Source: Rhipicephalus microplus
Taxonomy: Eukaryota; Arthropoda; Arachnida; Ixodida; Ixodidae
NCBI RefSeq assembly: GCF_043290135.1
Contig: NC_134700.1
Coordinates: 162,268,553 to 162,332,552, forward strand
Reading direction: 5' to 3'
Length of the DNA stretch: 64,000 bases
Shown: in pieces, positions 51,309 to 61,602 of the stretch
How the letters are laid out: each line of letters starts with the position of its first letter
Numbering within the stretch: position 1 is the first letter of the stretch
Translations under genes and position numbers: made by a program
The notes under the pieces: model-generated
The model's input: the letters and a program-made list of their open reading frames with translations, nothing else
What the model was told of the DNA's origin: nothing
The model's database searches: none

Positions 51309-52339
51309 GCAAGAGTAAACACCAAACGAACCATTCTATACCCTTTAACAAACACGGCGCACAAAATAACATAAACATTTGCAAGGAACGACAGCTGCGA
51401 ATCATCAATTTAAATGCACGAAGTGTTAATAACAAAACAGAACAGTTCGAAATTCTGTTACTTCAACATGACCCTCACATTGCGGTAGTCACTGAAACCT
51501 GGTTGCGCAGTGATGTAAGTGACGACCATGTTTTCCCCCCTGGTTACAATATATATCGAAAAGATAGAGAATCTAGGGGGGGCGGGGTTGCCGTTTTGAT
51601 CAAGAGATCAATAGAAGCCGTCTTTGTTGATAATCCTTTTGGGCTTGAGTGCGCATGTCTTAGATTGTCTTGTTGGGGCTTCAGTTTCATTCTTTATGCT
51701 CTTTATAGACCGCCGGATGCCGGAATTGATTATGTTGCCAAAATACGGGATCACATGCTCCAGTTCCAAAATAGCAAAATAATACTGATTGGTGACTTCA
51801 ACTTCCCAGGAGTCAACTGGGAGCGGTTCCAGACAGACTATGAATCCAACAAGCAAATACATATTTTGTTTGATATAATGCTTACTCACGACTTGATCCA
51901 ATTAATTAAAGAACCCACTCGTGTCAACGCTACATCCAGTTCTGTACTAGATCTTGTATTCGTTCACCGCGACTTTAGAGAGAGTACAGTAACAGTAGAA
52001 AAGGGCTTGTCAGATCATCATCTTGTTTGTACCTCTCTGCCATTGGGTCGGTCTGTTAGTACTGATAAATGTTCATTACGCTCTTTCAAGGATTATTCAC
52101 AAGCTAACGATGAATGTATAATTGAGCATTTGGAATCTTCCCTTGATGATTTTGATGGGGACGACGTATGCGCCCTTTGGAATAAATTTAAAGAAATGTG
52201 CCAACACTGCGTACAAAATTTTGTGCCAAACAAGCGCAAACGAGTCTATAAACACACGCCTTGGGTAACCCGGAAGATAATTCACCTTAAGCGAAGAATT
52301 AAACGCTTAAAAAAAGACATGTACAATCGCCCGTTGTAG
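51215..52339 (+). CDS. Endonuclease part of LINE ORF2
   Basis: The frame is open from just after a TAA at 51212-51214 to TAG at 52337-52339. It has no ATG until well inside the domain (HMLQF), so translation must enter from ORF1. Endonuclease motifs: RIINLNARSVNNK, VTETWLRSDV, GGGVAVLIKRS, LYALYRPPDAG, ILIGDFNFPGVNW (catalytic Asp/Asn), SVLDLVFVHRD and GLSDHHLV (catalytic Asp-His). After this come basic residues (IIHLKRRIKRLKKD) linking to RT. It nicks target DNA for priming. A one-base deletion in an A run at 52309-52315 shifts it out of the RT frame. Confidence 0.85.
   Translation, partial: KRTSTTTKKRRHEQEPPNDTAPCIGDRVITLGKSKHQTNHSIPFNKHGAQNNINICKERQLRIINLNARSVNNKTEQFEILLLQHDPHIAVVTETWLRSDVSDDHVFPPGYNIYRKDRESRGGGVAVLIKRSIEAVFVDNPFGLECACLRLSCWGFSFILYALYRPPDAGIDYVAKIRDHMLQFQNSKIILIGDFNFPGVNWERFQTDYESNKQIHILFDIMLTHDLIQLIKEPTRVNATSSSVLDLVFVHRDFRESTVTVEKGLSDHHLVCTSLPLGRSVSTDKCSLRSFKDYSQANDECIIEHLESSLDDFDGDDVCALWNKFKEMCQHCVQNFVPNKRKRVYKHTPWVTRKIIHLKRRIKRLKKDMYNRPL
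51236..51288 (+). promoter_or_regulatory. Candidate -1 ribosomal frameshift signal between ORF1 and ORF2
   Basis: A AAA AAC at 51236-51242 is in the ORF1 phase (codons CAA AAA AAC). A -1 slip there leads directly into the endonuclease frame (CGA CGC CAT at 51242). Downstream, GGAGCCG (51256-51262) pairs with CGGCTCC (51273-51279), and loop bases CCAATG (51264-51269) can pair with CATTGG (51283-51288), a possible pseudoknot. The spacer is 13 nt, longer than usual, and the third loop is only 3 nt, so the pseudoknot geometry is doubtful. Confidence 0.55.
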
Positions 52340-52356
52340 AAGAGATAAAGAATACT

Positions 52357-54078
52357 TTGGCACATGAGGTTCGTGGCTCCAAAGACTATTATTTTAAAAC
52401 ATTGTTGCCTAATTTTATTAAAAATGACCCCAGTAAATTTTGGAATTATATTTCTGAAAAAAAGAAGCCGGTGAAAGAAATTGTAGTGGGTGGTTCTGTC
52501 ATTTCAGACCCGCAGGCAATTGCTCAGCATTTTAACCAGTACTTTCAAAGTGTATTCTCTGATTCTTGCGCATGTATGTTGGCGCATACCGCAGTGTATC
52601 GTCCTAGTGATGTTGGCTTTATTTCTTACTCTGGTGTGTTATCTATGCTTTTGAACCTTAATACAAAAAAATCATGTGGTCCCGACAGTATTCCAAACAT
52701 ATTTCTTCGTCGCTATGCTGAGTCACTGGCTAAATTTCTTGTTGTTTTATTTCGTACTTCTTTAATGTATGGCGAGCTCCCCGAAGACTGGAAGATAGCT
52801 CTGGTTGTACCTATCTTTAAAAAGGGCGACCGCCTATGTTTTCAAAATTACCGTCCAATTTCACTAACATCTTCTTGTTGCAAACTAATGGAACACATTG
52901 TCGCCACTCGCATTCTTGAATATTTAAACGACCATAATATTCTAACATGTTTCCAGCACGGGTTCAGGAAAGGGTACTCCACCGTCACACAGTTAGTTAC
53001 AGTATTTCATTCGTTTGCACATACCTTAGACAACACCGGTCAAATAGATGCAATATTTCTAGACTTCAGTAAAGCATTCGATAAGGTACCACATGACAAA
53101 TTAATTCTTAAGATGCGAAATATTGGCCTCCCCGAAATTCTGGTCACATGGGTTGCAAATTACTTGACAAACCGCAAACAACTGGTCATAATAGATGGAA
53201 TAGGGTCCGGCTATCTTGATGTCACTTCGGGAGTTCCTCAGGGAAGTGTGCTGGGACCATTGCTTTTCATACTGTATATAAATGATATTGTTAATGTAAT
53301 TACAACTGGTGTGCAAATTCGGTTGTTCGCGGATGATGCAGTCTTGTTTCGGGATGTTTCGTGCTGTGCTGATCAGTGTGAACTTAATACAAATCTCACT
53401 AATATACTTGAATGGTGCAAGAACTGGGGAATGGTGCTGAACGCCGACAAAACACTGTATCTTCGCATAACACGAAAGAAAGTTCCGTACGACTATCAAT
53501 ACACACTAGGAACATCGCCATTGAAACAAGTCAGCAGTCATAAATACCTTGGTGTCACACTAACCAGCAATCTCTCGTGGAATTTACACATTGACGATAT
53601 TTGCTCATCTGCCTTTCGTAAGCTATGCTTCTTAAAACACAAACTCAGAAATTCCCCTGCTAACGTCAAGCTCCTCAGCTACTTTACTTTTATTAGACCT
53701 AAGCTCGAATATGCCTGTATAGTCTGGGACCCCTACACTAATCACAACATCTGTAAATTAGAAAGAATTCAGAGAAAAGCTGTAAGGTTTATTTACTCTA
53801 AATACTCACGTACTGATTCTCCCTCACAAATAATGCTTGCTAACAAAATCCCCAGCCTTGAATCCAGGAGAAAATGCTTCCGTCTTGATTTCCTTTCTTC
53901 ACTAAGTAAAGGTGCACTGTCCATTGACCCATCCCCGTTCTTGTCACCGTTACAAACAAGACCTACTAGGCACCATAACCCGAATGCTTTCGCCCCATAT
54001 TTTGCTGCTACTGACACCTTCAAGTACTCTTTTTTTCCGCGTACGATACAAGAGTGGAATGAATTACCCCCTGTATAA
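52357..54078 (+). CDS. Reverse transcriptase of the Jockey/CR1-type LINE
   Basis: 573 codons, no stop, the first triplet is not ATG because this is the continuation of ORF2 after a one-base shift; the frame is open back to about 52316. RT motifs: KSCGPDSIPNIFL, WKIALVVPIFKKGD, NYRPISLTSSCCKLMEHIV, HGFRKGYSTVTQLV, AIFLDFSKAFDKVPHDKL (catalytic Asp), SGVPQGSVLGPLLFILYIND and FADD at residues 324-327. The thumb follows (HKYLGVTLTSNLSWNLHID) and the C-terminal region ends RTIQEWNELPPV. It copies LINE RNA at the nick made by the endonuclease. The domain is complete and catalytic residues are intact. Confidence 0.9.
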   Translation: MAHEVRGSKDYYFKTLLPNFIKNDPSKFWNYISEKKKPVKEIVVGGSVISDPQAIAQHFNQYFQSVFSDSCACMLAHTAVYRPSDVGFISYSGVLSMLLNLNTKKSCGPDSIPNIFLRRYAESLAKFLVVLFRTSLMYGELPEDWKIALVVPIFKKGDRLCFQNYRPISLTSSCCKLMEHIVATRILEYLNDHNILTCFQHGFRKGYSTVTQLVTVFHSFAHTLDNTGQIDAIFLDFSKAFDKVPHDKLILKMRNIGLPEILVTWVANYLTNRKQLVIIDGIGSGYLDVTSGVPQGSVLGPLLFILYINDIVNVITTGVQIRLFADDAVLFRDVSCCADQCELNTNLTNILEWCKNWGMVLNADKTLYLRITRKKVPYDYQYTLGTSPLKQVSSHKYLGVTLTSNLSWNLHIDDICSSAFRKLCFLKHKLRNSPANVKLLSYFTFIRPKLEYACIVWDPYTNHNICKLERIQRKAVRFIYSKYSRTDSPSQIMLANKIPSLESRRKCFRLDFLSSLSKGALSIDPSPFLSPLQTRPTRHHNPNAFAPYFAATDTFKYSFFPRTIQEWNELPPV

Positions 54079-54184
54079 ATGCCTTGTTTGCTTGTATTGT
54101 TTGTATTTTTGCATTTTATCTTTTTGTGCCCCCCTGCTTGGACCTAACCATGGTCTGCAGTATGTATTAAATAAATTAAATAAA

Positions 54185-54760
54185 TAAAATTTTGCGACTC
54201 CAAGCCGGCGCTTCAGCTAATTAGAAACTACATGAAACAAGACACTGCATACAGCCCTCTGGTGTGTGACATAATGAATACGTTGAATGAAGCATTTCAA
54301 TCCGGACATTCCATTGTGTTGCAATGGATTCTCAGTCATTGTGGCATAGCTGGGAATCAACAAGCTGATGCAGAAGCGAAAATGGCGCACACGAGTGGCG
54401 TGGTGATATGGATGCACTTTTCCCGATATGACATCAACGCCTTGCTGTCTAAAGGTACGAAGACATCTATGCAAGGACTATGCAATGATCCGGATTATCG
54501 CCACAAGCGCATTTACAGGCTCTGCTCTTGTCGTGTTTTTCGACTTCAGTTCCGACTAAGGAGAGACCAAGAAACGCTACTACATAGACTGCGGCTGGGT
54601 GTTGCATTCACGCGACGATACTTATGCATGATAGGAGAAGAGCAAAATACTTACTGCAATTTCTGCAACACGCCATAAACTATTATTCACATCCTGTGTG
54701 TGTGCCCTTTATACGCAGTTGAAAGACAATCTCTTAAGCGCCTCACAGATTACCTATAGG
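54185..54760 (+). pseudogene. RNase H and finger end of the I-type LINE, second copy
   Basis: Continues the RNase H domain split at 50692: FCDSKPALQLI (here the catalytic Asp is kept), LQWILSHCGIAGNQQADAEA, RLCSCRVFRLQFRLRRDQET, then CNFCNTP followed by TAA at 54676-54678. The remainder of the finger (IIHILCVCPLYAVERQSLK) is readable after the stop. Confidence 0.8.
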
Positions 54761-55092
54761 CTGCCGACCCTTTTCGGAAGAGAAACGTTTGGGTGCTTGG
54801 GAACGTGTGGATCACGCTCAAAGCAGTTTAAAGGGCCTGCTCGCATTTCTAAGCAAGACAGGTTTAGATTCCCGTCTTTAGAAAATCTGCTAATGTGGAG
54901 ACTTTTGTGCGTGTACTACACCGAACGAGACATTGTGTGTAGTGACTCATTGTGCTATACTACAATCACCCCTCATCATACTCTCATCTTTCTTTCCCAT
55001 TTCCTCTTACCCCCGTGTGGAGTAGCAGGCCAGAAACCCGCTTTCAAGGCCGACCTCTCCTCCTTCTTATTAAACACCTTCTTCTTCTTCTA

Positions 55093-55482
55093 GAATAGTG
55101 TCATGCAGAACATTGTCGAATGCACCTTTGAGTTCAAGAAATACTGCAGCCGTTAATCGGCGGCGCCGTTTCTGACGTTCGACGGTTGTTACCAAATCAA
55201 TCACACTGACAATTGATGACCTTCCCTTTCGGAAGCCAGTCGTGGCGTCTGGATATACTTTTTGTTTCTCTAGGAACAATTCCAAGCGCATCAGAACCAT
55301 TCGTTCTATGAGTTTTCCCACAGAACTTGCTAGCGCCACAGGTCTGTAGAATAGCATATCACGGGGAGGGGCTTTGGCAATGCCACGATCTTGCTAGTTT
55401 TCCACTGTGCTGGTACAGTTCCAGATGCCCAAGAAATGTTGTACAAAGACAGCAGTTGTTTGGTTGCCTGAGGACAAAACTA
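55093..55482 (-). pseudogene. Inverted reverse transcriptase fragment of the same I-type LINE family
   Basis: On the minus strand: LFYRPVALASSVGKLIERM, VLMRLELFLEKQKVYPDATT, GFRKGRSSIVSVIDLVTTVE and LTAAVFLELKGAFDNVLHD. It matches 26193-26580 of the first copy with an internal deletion near 55460. It starts directly at the 3' tail of the plus-strand copy, so the two lie tail to tail. Confidence 0.8.
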
Positions 55483-55906
55483 AAGGTAAAATTCTTCCAC
55501 TTGTCTCTTAGCAGAGTTTATCCGCCCTGCAAAGAGACAAGCGCAATCTCTGTCACCAGCTCCAGACATGGAATTTTCAAAGGCACGTGTCTATACGAGA
55601 CACCACACATGCTGCCCATGCTTTCACGTTTATAAAGAGACTGTACTCGATACCAATTGAGCCAGACAGGATTGTCGCGAGATGGACGTTTGTCTCAATG
55701 ACGCAACAAACAAATAAACTGTTACTGCCATATGTAAAGTTTACAGCTCTTTGTGAGACAATGTAAACTTCGTATGCTCCCTTGAGTGTGCACGTGATTG
55801 TTTTTATATTTCCTTCCACTCGTTTATCTATTTCCCTGCTGTAGCGTAGCGAACCCCAAGTCTGTCAGGCAAGCATTGTACGTCCCTGAATTTCCTTGCT
55901 TCTTTC

Positions 55907-56150
55907 TCGCCCTGCCACGATGGTCTAGCGGCTAAGGTGCTCGGCTGCTGACCCGCACGGAGCGGGATGGAATCCCGGCTGCAGCGGCTGCATTTTCAAA
56001 GAAGGCAAAAATACTGTTGGTCCGCGTGCTTAGATTTGGGTGCACGTTAAAGACTTTAACCCCAGGTGGTCGAACTTTCTGGACCCTCTACTACGACGTC
56101 TCTAAATCATATGGTGGTTTTGGGGCGCTAAACCCCACATATCCACTGAT
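55907..56150 (+). mobile_element. Ruka: Diverged Ruka-type SINE
   Basis: tRNA-like head GATGGTCTAGCGGCTAAGGT and GGCTGCTGACCCGCA, then a B box altered by an insertion (GGGATGGAATCCCG). The body has TTTGGGTGCACGTTAAAGAC and a 6-base insertion before CCCCAGGTGGTCG. It ends GGCGCTAAACCCCACATATC. No clear target duplication. Confidence 0.85.
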
Positions 56151-58157
56151 TATTGCTTTTCTCTCTCTCTCTACGGCATCAAAAAAACATGCAATGAGAG
56201 ATAAATAAATGACTTTCTTTTTGTTTTAACCAAGAGTGACTTATACAAACAAAAACACAAAAATATACCATAAGTGTAAATATAACACTCCAATTTATTG
56301 CATACTGTAAACAATAAGGCACCAGATTTCTTCTCCACCAGTTCGTTAGCTTTCTAGAGCTCAACTCGATCAGCCTAAATTAGCTGCAGAAAGTTAAGCG
56401 GGCCCTGGCAAGGTAGACCGTTTCGAGCGCTAAATTTTCTATTAATATATAAATAAAATTTAGTGAAATTTTGTGTCACGCATGTTGCACTTTCTTTTTT
56501 CATCTTGGGTATGTTTGACACACCTACTTTCCATTTTTGTTTACAGGAAGCGCCTGAGCTGTGCTCTTCTCTCGGTCTCTCCAGCCGTTGACGTGTATGG
56601 TGCACGGCGGAGACGACGAACATTGGCACGTGTCTTTCTTCCATGCTGTATATCACAACGGCTTGCACCTATAGTGCGTTGGCAGGGCCGTTGATTTCTC
56701 TTAGTCAAAGATTGTGGAGTGTAAAGCGAGAAGAAGCATGGTGTGGTGTCCATTCAGTCGTCACCCCGATAAAGAAGGCGAGAGTAATAACACCACTAAT
56801 GCGTCTCGGTGCTCCTTTTCAGATTTGCACTAATAGACACGCTCATTTGAGCATTGCTACCGCACTGTCAAGAATACAGACACTCAGGCTGCTGCGGTCA
56901 TCGAAATGCCTTGAGTTACGTGGGCTGCATTTGGCTTTTTTTCTGTCACAGGCTTCTTTGAGTAAGTAGCAGAACAATTATTTTGTCAGAAAAAGATTGG
57001 ACAAAAATATTTATCAGTCACCTCCCCTCCGCATGCTTCGCACAGTGTCAATTTCTACGGTATGTGAGCTCTCAAAATATTTCCTTTACACCATGCAATT
57101 TTAAGACCTACCTGTGGTATACAGCTTCGTTATAAAGCACACTGCATCATCTGACATAAACAAATTCATCCCAATGGGCAGTTACGTGATGTTTCTTATG
57201 ATTCCGTATCATTTGTCTCAAATAGAACAAGCGTCAGTTTATATTTTTTGAGAAGAGTTCTTATGAATATGCGGAAAACCCAAGTGCTCCGGCTTATATG
57301 TTCGACCAGATAAACAAGTATGTCAACCCGTCCCCTTGCTTCTGGAAAGCCTGCGCAAGGCATGATGTGTAGCTGACATGGAAAAGTATACGCATGGGAA
57401 CAATTCTAACTTTGGCAAAACTGAACGCCACTCTTGCGTAGGGTTGTCGCGGGATGAACATTTCGTAGGGCTGTTTCAGACTGTGACAAACACTTGTAAG
57501 AAGATGACAGACGCCATGCTCATTACGCCCGCTGACAACTTTTCAGAAATTGGTACCACCACGAGATACACTGAATTACTCCACAACCATAAACGCATGC
57601 TTTTGCACCTCATATAGTGTCATCTCACCTTTAATCTGGCAGTGATGCGTGTAATAATATCACTTGTGAAAACAAGTGGCATTTGTTTGTTGTGATTTTC
57701 TATACTGCCAGATAGCACCATATCTCAAGCTACGCGTCCAGACAGAATACTATCATCTTTCGATGTTAATTTGAGCGAAGCACGCTGATACGTGGCCACT
57801 TTTAGGAGCAAAGCTCTTCGTTGCCTAACGTTGTCCCACGTCCAGCGTAACCAGCAGTATCTCCCGAACAGCATAGTAGATAGCGTTGTCCCATCGAAGT
57901 ACACACAAACTGCTGTTGAGTAAGGATATTCTAGGTGGCACTGTATCCCTACTCTCCGATTGGCTGCTGCGTGGGCTGTGACTGGGTGCTCGAGGACGAG
58001 TGCCTCTCTTATTCTTCTGGATTGTCGTCATACGTTTCAGATGGTTAGTGGGGCATAGACGAAGCGAAGTGACGGGCGCGGAGGGTCGCGGCGTCTCGTG
58101 CTCGTCACAAGACAGACAAAAAGACGGACAGACGAAAGGCAAACATACGAAGAGACA
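56151..58157. other. No gene recognised
   Basis: Short frames only. Near 57790-57835 there is a small AAGCTCTTCG repeat motif but no unit boundary could be set. Confidence 0.4.
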
Positions 58158-58202
58158 TACATACATACATACATACATACATACATACATACATACATAC
58201 AG
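58158..58202. repeat. ATAC microsatellite
   Basis: Eleven ATAC units, followed by degenerate AGAC/GGAC/GGAT units to about 58275. Confidence 0.95.
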
Positions 58203-58657
58203 GCAGACAGATGAAAGCTAGGATAGAAGCACGGACGGACGCACAGACACATGCACGGAAGGATGGACGCACGCCTTGACGGCAGGACTCTTCGCTTTAC
58301 TCATCTTTATTCATTCCATTTGTATGCCTTGCTTTTTTTGCCGCGGAATGTTAGAAAATCATATGTAGAAATGTTAGGCACGCGAACATCTATGCAGAAA
58401 AGTCACATGTGTTGCATATAACCATTTTACAGTTGCTTACCGATGGCAAGAGCAACATGCATATTACCAACACCAGAACTGGTAAGCCGAACTGCATCTT
58501 TCGAAGATGGCCGCCCAGGATAGTGCTACGTCTACAAACTTTAGCGGATGGCGCTTTATTACTACTTAGGCTAACACAATCTGACAGCTGTTTCACTCGG
58601 AAGCCATATAAACCTATCATGATAGCTAGAGGTGCGTAGAAGAATGTTTAGAAAAAT

Positions 58658-58760
58658 CACAGCATATCCACGGAGTGCATGATGATGAGTGGGGTGAACG
58701 TCCATCAGTCCGTCCGCGCTTCCGTTCATCCGTGCGTCTATCCGTTCATGGCAATGTGGG
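58658..58760. repeat. Truncated copy of the 35835-36042 inverted-repeat family
   Basis: CACAGCATATCCACGGAGTG followed by ATGATGATGAGTGGGGTGAA matches the terminal repeat of 35835-36042. Then comes a short CGTC/CATC-rich core and no right end. Confidence 0.6.
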
Positions 58761-58837
58761 CCAACCTTTGCTAAACCTTGCTAAAATCAAGGAGGTTATG
58801 CCCAGCAATTTTTACGTGGCAACCTTTTCTGTTCAGG

Positions 58838-59078
58838 AGCCCCGCCGCGGTGGTCTAGTGGCTAAGGTACTCGGCTGCTGACCCGGAGGTCGCTGGTTCG
58901 AATCCCGGCTGCGGCGGCTGCATTTCCGATGGAGGCGGAAATGTTGTAGGCCCGTGTGCTCAGATTTGGTTGCCCGTTAAAGAACTCCAGGTAGTCGAAA
59001 TTTCCGGAGCCCTCCTCTACGGCGTCTATCATAATCAAATGGTGGTTTTGGGACGTTAAACCCTACATATCAATCAAT
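58838..59078 (+). mobile_element. Ruka: Ruka-type tRNA-derived SINE
   Basis: Well-preserved head (GGTCTAGTGGCTAAGGTACT, B box GGTCGCTGGTTCGAATCCCG) and body, with tail CAATCAAT. Flanks CTGTTCAGG (58829-58837) and CTGGTCAGG (59079-59087) look like a target duplication with one change. Confidence 0.92.
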
Positions 59079-59326
59079 CTGGTCAGGTGGTGCTCAAGGT
59101 ACGTCCATCTATACCCAGTTTTTTTAGTAAGCATCAAATTCAAGGCAAATTTTATTGGAGGTTAAGTCACCGATACTCGTCTTTGTAGGCTGTTTCATCA
59201 GGGACAACTATCTTCTTATTCTTGATTAATGTGCGCTGGTTTTCTCCTCAATTCAAAAGAGTGCACGCGTACAGCTCCTATAGTCCGGCCGTAGAGGTTG
59301 CTACCTACTACTACCATGGAGAAATG

Positions 59327-59528
59327 CTACTACGACGACTACTACTCCTAAATACATCGTGGAGGCGCGACCCACGGTTTAAGGAGCTTCGTCCCTAGAA
59401 AGTGTTTAACGATTCATAGTGCTTAAGCTACTACGACGACTATACTCCTAAATACATCGTGGAAGCATGACCCACGGCTTAAGGAGCTTCGTCCCTAAAA
59501 AGCGTTTAACGATTCACAGTGCTTGGTA
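59327..59528. repeat. Tandem duplication of a ~101-bp unit
   Basis: CTACTACGACGACTA...CTCCTAAATACATCGTGGA...GTTTAACGATTCA.AGTGCTT is present at 59327-59427 and again at 59428-59528 with about 10% difference. A minus-strand dispersed ~75-bp repeat unit (GGCAGAAAGCCGTCCC, TTAACGATTCACAGTGCTTG) overlaps its right end, to about 59590. Confidence 0.8.
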
Positions 59529-60020
59529 CTCTGCTATGGGAGGGCAGAAAGCCGTCCCAAGGAAGCAGGAAACATTGTGTTTAGAAAAAATTATTTACAC
59601 ATATGTACAGAAAACAAAAGTATCATAACATTCCAGTAATATGGCACATTCACCTCGGCGCATCTATGTGCCACGACAAACATCACAACGTTGCAATGAA
59701 GATATCATTGCTCTCATATACATCACACTGTTGGCATACATGTACACAAGAACTCAATGCAACATCATAATACAAGGGTATAACTATGCAGTAGATGCAA
59801 TGATGGAATTGGTTGCAAACGAAATTATGAATAACTACTCAACGGGCGCTGATTAACACCACGTTGGTCGAAAAATCAGTTTTACCCTTTAGTGTTCGAC
59901 ATTAACGAAAGGGCATGGCCAATGCCGCAGAAACTAGTGCTCCCCGAGAAAGAAATGCCCCTCAGAGAGAAACACGAGGATCTCTCGTCTGATTCGGCCC
60001 AGTATCGGCCACAAAGCACG

Positions 60021-61358
60021 CTAATGGCGGTTCACAGACACAGCTTCGCATCGGTTTCGCCAAAGGCTGAACAGCCCCGCAACTATTAAAATAGCCGAGA
60101 AGCGCCTACGCGGGAATAGGCCGCTGGTCATGAATGTTTGCACACCGTCTCCCCGAAAACCAGCTTGGACTGCACGCCAAAAAAGGTGGGAGACCCCACA
60201 TTCAATCGTCGCATGTCGATTGGTCTCTACCATAACGCAGTTGGGGCAAGTGGAAATGCGAACCACCTGCCACCACTGCAACCGATATCGCGTGGGAAGC
60301 AAGCTCCAGCCCAACCACCAGACAAAGTCTCGCAGATGCCTGGCAACACTGCTGCAGTTATTGGTTGCCCAGCACGGTTAATTATAGATTGACGATGCTG
60401 GAGCACCAAGGGTCGTAGAAGGGCGACCATTGTGTCCACCACATTAGAATCGGCCACTTCTATCTCTGGGCACGTAGCTTCCAAACGTCTGTGAAATCCC
60501 AAAAGGGCTCGATACAAAGGTGGTAATACAAATGATTGGGGACCTTGGTTCATTGGCTAGCTGGCAGGAAGACACTTAGTGATGGCCCCAGATCGCAACG
60601 AGCCAGTGTCTGAGCGGGTGGGACATCATTGCTTAGTATTCGCAACCGAGTGTGGAGGCACGAGGTAGAGGACTTGACGGAAATATCGGGGAATGCAAAA
60701 CCGCCTTGATCTCACGGTTGAACGAACGCTGGATGAGATAACAATTATGCGCCACCAGACCAAAAAATGAACTGATACAGCTTTGCACTTTCCTGCAAAT
60801 GTGGAGCGGTGGCTTAACAGAATGGCAAAGGCACCAAAATTTTCCGAGGTGCACCGTTTCAGATAAGTATCGCATTCCAAGAGGGGGAATTTGAAGTGCC
60901 TGTATGCTTTTATATCATTTTGAAGACATTGTACAACGGATTACCAGATGCTGTCCTGTGCACCAAATGCGGTGAAAGTAACTACGAGTATTTCAATGTT
61001 AGGAGACCACTGTAAAGGCGACGTGATGCTGATACGACTGCTGGTGTTGCCAATGAAAAAGTACTGGCTTTTGGAAAAGTTTAACGTTGAACAGGAGGTA
61101 ATGCCGAAATTATAGAGAGTATCAAGAGCATGCTGCAGCGACTGTTAATTATGTAAATATAGAGTAATGCCATCTCCATGTGCATTGACCTTTACTTGAG
61201 TGTTGCCAGACAGGGGTAAGCCTCGAATCTGCGAGTGACGTTCAACGGCCCTTATGAAGGGTTCTAATGCAAGGATAAATAGCACTGGGGAGAGGGGACA
61301 CCCTTGACGGACCCTACGCGTGACATTAAATGGGCGACTCTCACAGGAAGGAGTCTGG
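60021..61358 (-). pseudogene. Decayed LINE reverse transcriptase with C-terminal zinc region
   Basis: From about 61358 the minus strand reads ESRPFNVTRRVRQGCPLSPV and LFILALEPFIRAVERHSQ, a QGCPLSP-type RT palm. The YADD box has become HGDG in NAHGDGITLYL. Many frame changes follow (60880-60626, 60553-60227). The 3' end of the coding part has CPNCVMVETNRHATIECGVS and FWRAVQAGF, a Cys/His zinc-binding module like those at the end of such proteins, then RRRFSAILIVAGLFSLWRNR. Its clade was not fixed. It is head to head with the plus-strand ORF1 region that follows. Confidence 0.65.
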
Positions 61359-61602
61359 CTCTAGCGTTCGTGGAAAGTGGACGTGCTGTTCTGAGCTTCT
61401 GCGTTTGCGGGAGACGCGCCGCGGCGTCTCATGCAACGCTCCCCGTTTCTTAGCCTACATCAAATGCATTTTTAGACTGTGAGACTTTTCACCTAACTGG
61501 TGGTACCTTTCAACTCAGCAAGTGGCCTTGACCTCACCGAAGCGAAGCTTGCCGCAATGAGTTGATCTTTCGTCCATCCATTCGTGGGACTCCGATGCTT
61601 TG

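Larger units (their letters stand above)
50692..54190 (+). mobile_element. Nearly intact Jockey/CR1-type LINE
   Basis: ORF1 (50699-51308), endonuclease (51215-52339) and reverse transcriptase (52357-54078, open in frame from about 52316) lie in order, followed by a short 3' region ending AATAAATTAAATAAATAAA. The 6-bp duplication ATTTTG flanks it. There are only two breaks in the coding sequence: the ORF1/ORF2 overlap, which may be a programmed frameshift, and a one-base shift in an A run at 52309-52315. This copy is much better preserved than the LINE it invaded. Confidence 0.85.
50500..55092 (+). mobile_element. Second copy of the I-type LINE (3' half), split by a Jockey/CR1 LINE
   Basis: 50500-50692 and 54185-55092 together match the RNase H, finger and 3' region of the minus-strand copy at 21810-25153. 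At the split, ATGGACATTATTTTG and ATTTTGCGACTCCAAG rejoin as the continuous target seen in the other copy, with ATTTTG duplicated. The 3' end has the same AAACACCTTCTTCTTC tail. The finger is broken by a stop (CNFCNTP then TAA at 54676-54678). Everything 5' of RNase H is missing here. Confidence 0.85.

Noticed and set aside
58037..58252. YVCM repeat protein on the minus strand
   Set aside because: Read-through of the ATAC microsatellite.
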